A stretch of DNA of 6,110 bases from CAZHDI01 sp964531285. GTDB lineage: Bacteria > Pseudomonadota > Alphaproteobacteria > JAJFIK01. The DNA lies in contig CAZHDI010000144.1 in assembly GCA_964531285.1 (NCBI GenBank), positions 1-6,110 of the forward strand, read 5' to 3'. The notes beneath the pieces are model-generated. The model was not told where the DNA came from. It saw nothing but the letters and a program-made list of their open reading frames with translations, and did not search any database. Positions 1 through 5,642 of the stretch are shown here, in pieces. The translations under genes and the position numbers were made by a program. The stretch's first letter is position 1, and the number at the start of each line of letters is the position of its first letter.

Positions 1-726
1 TTAGAACCGGTCCGCCGGGGTGAGGATCAGCCGGTCGCCCTCCACCCCATAGCTGCCGAGCCGGTCAAGAAAGCTCATGCCCAAGAGCGGCGAGGACAGC
101 CCCTCCTGGGTCACCAGTGCCGGAACGTCCGTGACCACCACATCGCCGATGACGATCCGGGTCAGGCGCACCGGCGCGGCCATGGCCATGCCATTGGCGG
201 TGTTGATCGGCATGGCGTAATTGAGTCGGCCGGTATCGATCCCGAGGCGCCGGGCATCGGCCTGGGGCAGGGCGACGCGGCTGGCGCCGGTGTCCACGAG
301 GAAAATCACCGTTGCGGTATCGAGATCCGGGCCGGTCACTTCGGCGCGTGCCATGAAATGCCCGTTGTCGGACCGGCGCAAGGACACCGCGCCGCCAGCC
401 TCCTGAACCGCCATGGACGGCATCAGCGCGCCCGCCATGCGTTTGCCCAGACCCTCGAACTCGTCTTTGAGCGAATAGGCCATCACCAGCGCCGCGAGGA
501 TCACCACCCAGATCAGCCCGTTGCGCAGCCCCTCTTTCAGATCGCCCGTGCGCCGGCTCAACAGGGCCGAGGAAATCAGCAGGGTCAACAGGCTGATCGT
601 GAACACGAAATGCGGGTTGCCGCCCTGGGCTGACAAAGCCCCCGGAAACAGGAGGCTGAGCACCAGCACGAGGGTGCCGATTCCGGCGGCGGCGATCCCG
701 AACGCGACGATGGGAGACATGCGCAT
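1..726 (-). CDS. Membrane-anchored retropepsin-like aspartic protease (TIGR02281-type, clan AA)
   Basis: Predicted 241-residue protein. Three hydrophobic segments lie at about residues 5-28, 39-57 and 69-85. The basic loop between the second and third (RRTGDLKEGLR) suggests it faces the cytoplasm, which puts the C-terminal domain in the periplasm. That domain carries the aspartic protease signature VDTGAS (Asp145) and a later LLGMSFL motif (214-220), the pairing seen in single-domain retropepsin-like proteases that act as dimers. This order of anchor and domain fits the proteobacterial TIGR02281 family; the substrate is unknown. Start choice: the frame opens at a TTG (732), with ATGs at 726 and 720. 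A GGAG lies at 737-740, only 4 bases from the TTG but 10 from the ATG at 726, so I chose 726. The TAA stop occupies bases 1-3, so the gene is complete. It is divergent from cobA with no evident functional link. Confidence 0.88.
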   Translation of the reverse strand: MRMSPIVAFGIAAAGIGTLVLVLSLLFPGALSAQGGNPHFVFTISLLTLLISSALLSRRTGDLKEGLRNGLIWVVILAALVMAYSLKDEFEGLGKRMAGALMPSMAVQEAGGAVSLRRSDNGHFMARAEVTGPDLDTATVIFLVDTGASRVALPQADARRLGIDTGRLNYAMPINTANGMAMAAPVRLTRIVIGDVVVTDVPALVTQEGLSSPLLGMSFLDRLGSYGVEGDRLILTPADRF

Positions 727-1017
727 CGACAAAAGGCTCCGTACAAGGGGCGAAACGGCCGATTTCTCGGATCAAGGGCAGCGATTTGCACGCTGACGCC
801 GTCGTTTCGCCGCAGGTGAACAGTACTGGTTCCTATATGGGGTCGCCAGCGGTGTTGGACCGCCTCCAGACCGCGGTTCATCGTTCCGTGATAAAGCAGA
901 CCCTTGGCAAGCCGGTCCATGATCCCCATTCCTTTTGGAACATGGTATTTACCGGAATAGACGCAACAGCACTGTGGAATATCGTTGTGACATCCGGTGC
1001 CTGTTGAGGACACGACC
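727..1017. other. Divergent leader region between protease gene and cobA
   Basis: This 291-base stretch separates two divergent start codons, so promoters for both genes should lie here or just inside the flanking genes. I found no convincing paired -35/-10 boxes on either strand. TTGGCA at 904-909 is a good -35 match on the plus strand but has no acceptable -10 partner. I looked for a cobalamin riboswitch upstream of cobA (a conserved core close to GCCCCCGCAACTGT and a B12 box) and saw none. A 9-base perfect inverted repeat (GGCGAAACG at 749-757, CGTTTCGCC at 803-811) lies in the protease leader. A possible short minus-strand frame from 920 is discussed in the findings and is not called as a gene. 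Confidence 0.6.
1006..1010 (+). promoter_or_regulatory. Ribosome binding site setting the cobA start
   Basis: GAGGA lies 7 bases before the ATG at 1018. This favours that ATG over the in-frame GTG at 997, which lies upstream of the site and would add seven residues. Confidence 0.75.
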
Positions 1018-1938
1018 ATGACGGACACGCCCTCGGATGCATCGGTGACGGCGCTCAGGCAAGCGGCCTTCGGGCGCTCCACGCTGGGCTCGATGCTGCC
1101 TGCCGGCCCTCTGGGCTTTGTGCCGATGGCCCCGGGCTGGGTTTGGCTCGTGGGCGCCGGGCCGGGCGATCCGGGTCTGCTGACGCTCCACGCCGCCCAT
1201 GCGCTGAGCCAGGCCGATGTCATTGTCCATGATGCGTTGGTCGGCGACGGGATCCTGTCGCTGGCGCGCAGCGATGCGCAAATCGAATATGCCGGTAAGC
1301 GCGGCGGCAAACCCTCGCCCCGGCAGCGCGCGATTTCCGACCGGCTCATCGATTTGGCGCGGTCCGGCAAACGGGTCTTGCGCCTGAAAGGCGGCGATCC
1401 GTTTGTGTTCGGGCGCGGCGGCGAAGAAGCGCTGGCCTTGGTGCGCGCCGGCATTCCGTTCCGGGTCGTCCCGGGCGTGTCGGCGGGCGTCGGCGGTCTG
1501 GCGGCGGCGGGCATCCCTGCGACCCATCGGGATGTCAATCACGCAGTGACGTTCGTGACGGGCCATGCGGCGAGCGGCGAGGTACCGGACGGCATCGATT
1601 GGCAGGCGCTCGCCAAGGGCTCGCCGGTCATCGTGCTCTATATGGCGCTCAAGCATCTGGGCACCATCGCGGATGCGCTCATGGCGGGGGGCCGGGCGCC
1701 GGACGAACCGGTGGCCATCGTGTCCAAAGCGACGACCCCGGATCAGCGGGTGGTGGAGACCGCCTTGGGCCGGGCGCTCATTGATGCGCGGGCCTCGGGC
1801 ATCGAGGCGCCGGCCGTGATCGTGATCGGCGAGGCGGTGCGCCTGCGCGCCGGTCTCGACTGGCAGGGCGCTTTGGCCGGGCGGGTGCTCGATCCGGACC
1901 CGTTGGGGACCATGATCGGGGCCTTATCCGCAGGCTGA
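1018..1938 (+). CDS. cobA: Uroporphyrinogen-III C-methyltransferase (SUMT)
   Basis: Predicted 306-residue cytosolic enzyme that uses S-adenosylmethionine to methylate uroporphyrinogen III at C2 and C7, giving precorrin-2, the precursor of cobalamin and sirohaem. Family signatures appear in order: the SAM-binding loop VGAGPGDPGLLT (45-56), HDALV (71-75), GKRGGKPS (93-100), the hallmark LRLKGGDPFVFGRGGEE (121-137), PGVSAG (152-157), GIPATHRD (165-172) and TGH (181-183). Length and motif spacing fit a stand-alone SUMT. There is no N-terminal dehydrogenase/ferrochelatase domain as in the fused sirohaem synthase CysG. About 40 residues precede the first strand, a modest extension. The start is the ATG after GAGGA (7-base spacing). 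The late cobalamin genes cobS and cobT lie about 1.6 kb downstream, which supports a role in B12 synthesis, although sirohaem synthesis could use the same product. Confidence 0.95.
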   Translation: MTDTPSDASVTALRQAAFGRSTLGSMLPAGPLGFVPMAPGWVWLVGAGPGDPGLLTLHAAHALSQADVIVHDALVGDGILSLARSDAQIEYAGKRGGKPSPRQRAISDRLIDLARSGKRVLRLKGGDPFVFGRGGEEALALVRAGIPFRVVPGVSAGVGGLAAAGIPATHRDVNHAVTFVTGHAASGEVPDGIDWQALAKGSPVIVLYMALKHLGTIADALMAGGRAPDEPVAIVSKATTPDQRVVETALGRALIDARASGIEAPAVIVIGEAVRLRAGLDWQGALAGRVLDPDPLGTMIGALSAG

Positions 1939-1940
1939 TC

Positions 1941-1982
1941 GACCCTCGCGTGTTTTCTTCGACAGAGCCGCGCGAGTCGGTC
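1941..1982. repeat. Inverted repeat just after cobA (possible terminator stem)
   Basis: Two bases after the cobA stop, GACC-CTCGCG (1941-1950) can pair with CGCGAG-TC-GGTC (1971-1982). This gives a 10-base-pair stem with a 2-base bulge and a 20-base loop. No T-tract follows, so it is not a classical intrinsic terminator. It could be a 3'-end stabilising or Rho-associated structure, or chance in GC-rich DNA. Confidence 0.35.
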
Positions 1983-2008
1983 TACCGTCACGCCGCTTTC
2001 AGGCGAGG

Positions 2009-2047
2009 CACCCCGGGGGCGGCCGGATCCGTCCGGCCGGTGGGGTG
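2009..2047. repeat. Nested GC-rich hairpin upstream of the phosphoesterase gene
   Basis: A perfect 8-base stem (CGGCCGGA at 2020-2027 with TCCGGCCG at 2032-2039) closes a 4-base loop, TCCG. A second, outer 6-base stem (CACCCC at 2009-2014 with GGGGTG at 2042-2047) wraps it, separated by an asymmetric internal loop. The structure is 51 bases before the chosen phosphoesterase start. No T-run follows directly, so termination is uncertain. It could terminate cobA transcription, shape the leader of the next gene, or be an operator. Confidence 0.5.
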
Positions 2048-2098
2048 GTTGGCCTGGGGCCGATCACAGTGTTTGCTTCTTTCGGGATGAGGGCAGCC

Positions 2099-2917
2099 AT
2101 GCCGCCGTCGCACCATCGCCTTGCGATTTTGTCCGACACGCATCTGGCCGCCGAGCAAGCCGAATACTGCGACAGTTTCGTGACGGTCAGGGCGGCCATC
2201 AATGCCGCGGCGCCGGATCTGGTGCTTCATGCCGGGGATGTGTCGTCGCACGGTCTTCTGAAGCCGGAGCAACTGGTGTTCGCCAAATCGGCGATGGACA
2301 CGCTGAACGCGCCGGTGCTGTGCGTGCCCGGCAACCGGGATATCGGCGATCATCCGCGCTACAAGAACCCCAAGCGCGACATGACCGCGGCGCGCTACCA
2401 TCAGTATGCGGACGCCTTCGGCGCCGATCACTGGTCGGAAGATGTCGGCGTGTGGCGCCTTATCGGCCTGAATTCCCTGATCATGGATACCGGCACACCC
2501 GAAGCGATTGCCCAGAAGGTGTGGCTGAAGCACCGGATCGCCGAGGCCGCGGGCCGGCCCATCGGCGTGATTATGCACAAGCCGCTCTTTATCGATGCGC
2601 CCGGCGCGCCCTTCAAGGCGCCGCTGGCGGTGCCGGCGGCATCCTGCGAGCGGCTCATGGCGTTGTTTGCGGGCGGCGATCTCAAATGGATCGTCTCGGG
2701 CCATTTGCACCAGACCCGCACGACCCGCCATGACGGCGTCGAGCATGTCTGGGCGCCCTCGACCGCCTTTGCGAACGGTCATTTCGCCGCCCGCAATGCT
2801 GAGTTCGTCTTAGGGTATCTTGAATTGGTGCTCGACGGCACGGACTACCGGTTCACCCGGCGTGTCCTGGACAAACGGGTCCCCCTGCGGTCTGGTGCAC
2901 CAGCCCACGCGGCGTGA
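2099..2917 (+). CDS. Calcineurin-like metallophosphoesterase (class III phosphodiesterase type), with GNRD motif
   Basis: Predicted 272-residue protein without signal peptide or membrane segment, so probably cytosolic. The dinuclear metal-site motifs appear in order: SDTH (Asp13, His15), GD (Asp47), GNRD (78-81), MHKP (His160) and GHLH (201-204). This is the signature of class III cyclic-nucleotide phosphodiesterases such as CpdA and Rv0805, but the wider family also hydrolyses other phosphodiesters, so substrate and gene symbol are left open. The usual GNH(D/E) has Arg80 in place of His. Start choice: GTG at 2045 and ATG at 2087 are also in frame, but only the ATG at 2099 has a spaced ribosome site (GAGGG at 2089-2093, 5 bases away) and it begins just before the first strand. 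The stop lies at the edge of the N gap. If the gap closes as proposed, the lipoprotein gene follows after 27 bases, suggesting co-transcription. Confidence 0.87.
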   Translation: MPPSHHRLAILSDTHLAAEQAEYCDSFVTVRAAINAAAPDLVLHAGDVSSHGLLKPEQLVFAKSAMDTLNAPVLCVPGNRDIGDHPRYKNPKRDMTAARYHQYADAFGADHWSEDVGVWRLIGLNSLIMDTGTPEAIAQKVWLKHRIAEAAGRPIGVIMHKPLFIDAPGAPFKAPLAVPAASCERLMALFAGGDLKWIVSGHLHQTRTTRHDGVEHVWAPSTAFANGHFAARNAEFVLGYLELVLDGTDYRFTRRVLDKRVPLRSGAPAHAA

Positions 2918-3032
2918 GNNNNNNNNNNNNNNNNNNNNNNNNNNNNNNNNNNNNNNNNNNNNNNNNNNNNNNNNNNNNNNNNNNNNNNNNNNNNNNNNNN
3001 NNNNNNNNNNNNNNNNNNCCACGCGGCGTGAG
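2905..3032. repeat. 14-base direct repeat flanking the N gap
   Basis: The last 14 bases before the gap (2905-2918) are identical to the first 14 after it (3019-3032): CCACGCGGCGTGAG. The shared unit includes a small palindrome, CACGC-G-GCGTG. The simplest reading is an unmerged overlap between two contig ends and not a biological repeat. Confidence 0.85.
2919..3018. other. Assembly gap (100 N)
   Basis: This is a run of exactly 100 undetermined bases, the usual placeholder for a scaffold gap of unknown size. It begins one base after the phosphoesterase stop codon and ends 40 bases before the lipoprotein start. Both flanking genes are complete, so no coding sequence is visibly interrupted. Confidence 0.97.
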
Positions 3033-3058
3033 ATAAAACAGCGAAAGGGAGGATCGGC

Positions 3059-3517
3059 ATGATCCGGATGATCGGTGTGATGGCCCTCGGGGCAGGGCTT
3101 GCGGGATGCGGCGCGGCGGACCCGGCGACCGCCGGCGCGGACCGTCAGACTGCGGAGAACGCCATGGAAACGCAGACTGTCATTCTGGACACGGCCGACT
3201 GGGCGGCCTGGATCAACGCCATGCCCGGACCGGGCCAGGGCGAGGAGAAGCCGTTCTATGTGACGGGCCGGGTACAGTTGCCGACGCCGGGCTACTCGGT
3301 CGCTTTGCGCCCGACGACCCCGCAGGGCTTCAATCCGCAGATCCTGATGCTCGATCTCGTGATCGAGCCGCCCGCGCCGGACCAGATGCTGGCTCAGGTG
3401 CTCACCTGGTACGATGTGCGCTATGAGGCCGCCGTGGGGGCCGATCCCTATATGCAGGTCAGCATCCTCCATGGCGGCGAGATCATCGCCGGTGCCGCGG
3501 TCGAGACTGCGCATTAA
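3059..3517 (+). CDS. Small putative lipoprotein of unknown function
   Basis: Predicted 152-residue protein. It opens with a short signal peptide (MIRMIGVMALGAG) followed by the lipobox LAGC (14-17). Cleavage before Cys17 would leave a lipid-anchored mature protein of 136 residues. The residue after the Cys is Gly, not Asp, which in the enterobacterial sorting rule would not retain it in the inner membrane. A low-complexity Ala/Gly/Asp stretch (about 18-38) probably acts as a linker. The rest alternates hydrophobic and polar residues (YVTGRVQLP, LMLDLVIEP, VLTWYDVRYEA, YMQVSILHGGEIIAG), which looks like a compact beta-rich domain. I do not recognise the family. The start is well supported by GGGAGGA at 3047-3053, 5 bases before the ATG. 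The gene probably shares a transcript with the phosphoesterase upstream and converges on cobS. Confidence 0.8.
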   Translation: MIRMIGVMALGAGLAGCGAADPATAGADRQTAENAMETQTVILDTADWAAWINAMPGPGQGEEKPFYVTGRVQLPTPGYSVALRPTTPQGFNPQILMLDLVIEPPAPDQMLAQVLTWYDVRYEAAVGADPYMQVSILHGGEIIAGAAVETAH

Positions 3518-3525
3518 GGCGGGGG

Positions 3526-4344
3526 CTACTGCGCTGCCAGGACCGTCACGGTCAAGAGCACCGCGAGATCCGAGATGATCTGAGAACCGCCCAACACATC
3601 GCCGGTCTGGCCGCCGATCTGACGCAAGGCCAGCATGGCCACCGCGCCGCCGCCCAGGATCGCCGCCAGAATGCCCAGCAGGGCCGCATCGAGCGGCAGG
3701 GCGAGCACCGCGACGATCCCGGCGATGATCAGCGCCTGGACCACATGCTCCGTGTCTGGTTGACCGGCGGCGGAGGACTGGCCGTCGTCCTTGGCGGGCG
3801 GCAGGCTGTGCATGATCCCGACAATCACCGCCCGGGACAAGGCGCCCGCGGCGGTCAGCGCGCCCATCACCGCCCAGGGGCTGCCGGACACGTCCATCAA
3901 TCGGGCGATGAGCGCGACCTTCAGCCCCAGGACCGTCACCAGCGCGACGGTGCCATAGGTGCCGAGCCGGCTGTCCAGCATGATCACCAGCTTGGTCTCG
4001 CGGTCATGCCCGCCGCCGAACCCGTCGGCCATGTCGGCAAAGCCGTCCTCGTGGAAGGCGCCGGTGGTGGCCAGCATCGCGGCGAGCGCGAGCACGGCGG
4101 GGACCAACACGCCGAGGCCGAGCCAATGCGCGACCACGAACACCGCCCCGCCGATGCCGCCGACGATGCCGCCGACCACCGGGAACGCGCCCATGGCTTG
4201 CGTGATCCGGGCGCGCGCAATATGCCCTTCCAGACTGACCGGCAGGCGCGTCAGAAAGATCGCGGCGATCTTGATGTCCTCGACAAAGCGCCGGGCCAGC
4301 GCCATGGCGCCGGTCTCCGGTTGGGGCTCGTCCTGATCGGCCAT
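3526..4344 (-). CDS. cobS: Adenosylcobinamide-GDP ribazoletransferase (cobalamin synthase)
   Basis: Predicted 272-residue polytopic inner-membrane enzyme that joins adenosylcobinamide-GDP to alpha-ribazole (or its phosphate) in the last step of nucleotide-loop assembly. Family hallmarks are clear: FLTRLPV (30-36), FPVVGGIVGG (54-63), the acidic metal-binding motif HEDGFADMADGFGGG (98-112), IMLDSRLGTYG (121-131), and QIGGQTGDVLGG (242-253) near the C-terminus. The hydrophobic segments between these motifs fit the multi-pass topology. About 22 residues precede the first conserved block, making the protein slightly longer than a typical CobS of about 250. The ATG at 4344 follows GAGGA (4351-4355) with 6 bases between. 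It is divergent from cobT, the enzyme that supplies its alpha-ribazole phosphate, and converges on the lipoprotein gene with 8 bases between stop codons. Confidence 0.96.
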   Translation of the reverse strand: MADQDEPQPETGAMALARRFVEDIKIAAIFLTRLPVSLEGHIARARITQAMGAFPVVGGIVGGIGGAVFVVAHWLGLGVLVPAVLALAAMLATTGAFHEDGFADMADGFGGGHDRETKLVIMLDSRLGTYGTVALVTVLGLKVALIARLMDVSGSPWAVMGALTAAGALSRAVIVGIMHSLPPAKDDGQSSAAGQPDTEHVVQALIIAGIVAVLALPLDAALLGILAAILGGGAVAMLALRQIGGQTGDVLGGSQIISDLAVLLTVTVLAAQ

Positions 4345-4369
4345 GATCGGTCCTCAAGGAGTGTGCAGC
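4345..4369. promoter_or_regulatory. 25-base cobS/cobT divergent start region with back-to-back ribosome sites
   Basis: Only 25 bases separate the two start codons. TCCTC at 4351-4355 reads GAGGA on the minus strand and serves cobS (6 bases to its ATG). The directly adjoining AAGGAG at 4356-4361 serves cobT (8 bases to GTG 4370). The two sites form an imperfect palindrome, TCCTCAAGGA. The space is too small for promoters, so each gene's promoter must lie inside the other's coding sequence or further away. Confidence 0.8.
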
Positions 4370-5392
4370 GTGGCAAATCCGTTCGACGATATCCGGAGTC
4401 TGTTTAAGGCGCTGCCCCCGCCCCATGCGGAAAGCATCGCCAAGGTTCGCTCCCGGGAGCGCACGCTCACCAAACCCGCCGGGGCGCTGGGGCGCCTGGA
4501 AGAGATCACCGAATGGCTGGCGGCCTGGCAAGGCAAGGCGCCGCCCACGGTGGCCAAGCCGCTGGTCGCCATCTACGCCGCCAATCACGGGATCGCCCGG
4601 CGCGGCGTCTCGGCCTATCCGGCGGAGGTGACCCGGCAGATGGTCGAGACTTTTGCCGCCGGGGGCGCGGCGGTCAATCAGCTTGCGATCCAGGCGGGGG
4701 CGGGCCTGCGCGTCTTCGATCTCGCCCTCGATATCCCGACGCCGGACATCACCAAGGCGGCGGCCCTGTCGGAACGCGACTGCGCGGCGACCATCGCGTT
4801 CGGCATGGAGGCCGTCGCCGCCGAACCGGACGTGCTGTGCCTGGGCGATATGGGTATCGCCAACACGACCGTTGCGGCGGCGCTGTCCTGTGCGCTGTTC
4901 GGCGGCGCCCCGGCCGATTGGGTCGGGCGCGGCACCGGCGTCGATGAGGCGGGACTGGAGGCCAAGCGGACCGTGGTGACCGAGGCGCTGGCCTTTCATG
5001 GGGCGGGCCTTGAGGATCCCCTGGACGCGCTCCGGCGCGTGGGCGGGCGGGAATTCGCGGCCCTGGCCGGGGCCATCCTCGCGGCGCGTGTGGCGCGCAT
5101 TCCGGTGCTGCTCGACGGCTATGCGGTGACCGCGGCGGCGGCCGTCTTGTCTAAGATCGAGCCCACGGCGCTTGACCATTGCCTGGCCGCCCATGTCTCG
5201 GCCGAGCCCGGGCACCGGCGCCTTTTGGACGCCCTTGGCAAGCGTCCGCTCCTCGATCTCGACATGCGGCTCGGGGAGGCGTCGGGGGCGGCGCTGGCGC
5301 TTGGGATCGTCAAGTCCGCCGCAGCGACCCATGCGGGCATGGCCACCTTCGACCAGGCTGGGGTATCCGGCCCGGCCGCCGGCCCGCGCTGA
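4370..5392 (+). CDS. cobT: Nicotinate-nucleotide:dimethylbenzimidazole phosphoribosyltransferase
   Basis: Predicted 340-residue cytosolic enzyme that transfers phosphoribose from nicotinate mononucleotide to a lower-ligand base such as 5,6-dimethylbenzimidazole, giving the alpha-ribazole phosphate used by CobS. Conserved blocks: KPAGALGRLE (35-44), NHGIARRGVSAYP (72-84), LGDMGIANTT (158-167), GRGTGVD (186-192), and MRLGEASGAALAL (299-311) containing the catalytic-base Glu (Glu303, equivalent to Glu317 of Salmonella CobT). The GE(L/M)G block of E. coli-type CobT reads GDMG here, so a conserved active-site Glu is replaced by Asp160. Length matches the usual 340-360. Start: an in-frame ATG at 4343 would overlap the cobS start and has no ribosome site, whereas GTG 4370 has AAGGAG 8 bases upstream and leads straight into the usual N-terminus. 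This is the transferase CobT (CobU in Pseudomonas naming), not the cobaltochelatase subunit of the same name. Confidence 0.95.
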   Translation: MANPFDDIRSLFKALPPPHAESIAKVRSRERTLTKPAGALGRLEEITEWLAAWQGKAPPTVAKPLVAIYAANHGIARRGVSAYPAEVTRQMVETFAAGGAAVNQLAIQAGAGLRVFDLALDIPTPDITKAAALSERDCAATIAFGMEAVAAEPDVLCLGDMGIANTTVAAALSCALFGGAPADWVGRGTGVDEAGLEAKRTVVTEALAFHGAGLEDPLDALRRVGGREFAALAGAILAARVARIPVLLDGYAVTAAAAVLSKIEPTALDHCLAAHVSAEPGHRRLLDALGKRPLLDLDMRLGEASGAALALGIVKSAAATHAGMATFDQAGVSGPAAGPR

Positions 5393-5582
5393 CCGGCTCG
5401 CTGCCAGAGTGGCCTGTCGCCCTCATGAGATCGGTCTGACGGCCTGATCGCGCCCCGGCAACCTGTCCAGTCCCCGGCTACCCGGCGGCAAGGCTTTCGG
5501 GTTTACGATACGTCAGCCTGGGCTTACCGCAGGGTTATACCGCGATGCGGCGATACGCCGGATCGAGGCCCGGGGGCCATGG

Positions 5583-5610
5583 TTGCGCGCGCGCGGACCA
5601 CGGCTATCAT
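5583..5610 (+). promoter_or_regulatory. Candidate sigma-70-type promoter for the acyl-CoA dehydrogenase gene
   Basis: TTGCGC (5583-5588, three of six consensus bases) and TATCAT (5605-5610, five of six) are separated by 16 bases. Transcription would be expected to begin near 5617, about 75 bases before the start codon and at the edge of the inverted repeats. The -10 is good and the -35 weak, so this is a suggestion only. Confidence 0.4.
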
Positions 5611-5616
5611 CGGGGC

Positions 5617-5642
5617 CTGACGGACCGTCAGCCAGACGGTCC
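5617..5642. promoter_or_regulatory. Overlapping perfect inverted repeats, candidate repressor operator
   Basis: Two perfect inverted repeats share bases: CTGACGG-A-CCGTCAG (5617-5631, 7-base arms, 1-base centre) and GGACCGTC-AGCCA-GACGGTCC (5622-5642, 8-base arms, 5-base centre). They sit just downstream of the candidate -10 box, where binding of a dimeric repressor would block transcription. Acyl-CoA dehydrogenase genes are often controlled by TetR-type repressors on short palindromes, but no regulator gene is in the window, so the assignment is inference. The second repeat could also fold as an RNA hairpin in the leader. Confidence 0.5.

Noticed and set aside
786..1007. 73-codon plus-strand frame before cobA
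   Set aside because: There is no ribosome site before its start and no recognisable family. Codon use is unlike the neighbours, and its end overlaps the cobA ribosome site.
949..1656. 235-codon minus-strand frame opposite cobA, and a longer one at 585-1538
   Set aside because: Both lie opposite clear cobA coding sequence, have low-complexity Arg/Pro/Ala-rich translations and show no family motif. Only the part from 920 onward, outside cobA, deserved separate mention.
1988..2782. 264-codon minus-strand frame opposite the phosphoesterase gene
   Set aside because: The sense strand carries all the metallophosphoesterase motifs in order. The antisense product is Arg/His/Gly-rich with no domain signature.
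4343..4369. Upstream ATG start for cobT at 4343
   Set aside because: It would overlap the cobS start codon, lacks a ribosome site, and adds nine residues with no family counterpart. GTG 4370 has AAGGAG at ideal spacing.
4004..5332. 442-codon open frame on the minus strand across cobT and the cobS start
   Set aside because: It is antisense to well-identified cobT and overlaps the start of cobS. The translation is rich in Arg, Gly and Pro with no recognisable motif, as expected for a shadow frame in GC-rich DNA.
5435..5545. Possible cobalamin riboswitch after cobT
   Set aside because: A GCGCCCCGGCAACCTGT-like segment recalls the riboswitch core, but the other conserved blocks and a matching B12 box are missing. 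The downstream gene on that strand is an acyl-CoA dehydrogenase, not a typical target.
5585..5595. Alternating GC run as a Z-DNA element or repeat
   Set aside because: Eleven alternating bases in a GC-rich background are too short to claim a special structure. They also lie within the spacer of the promoter candidate.
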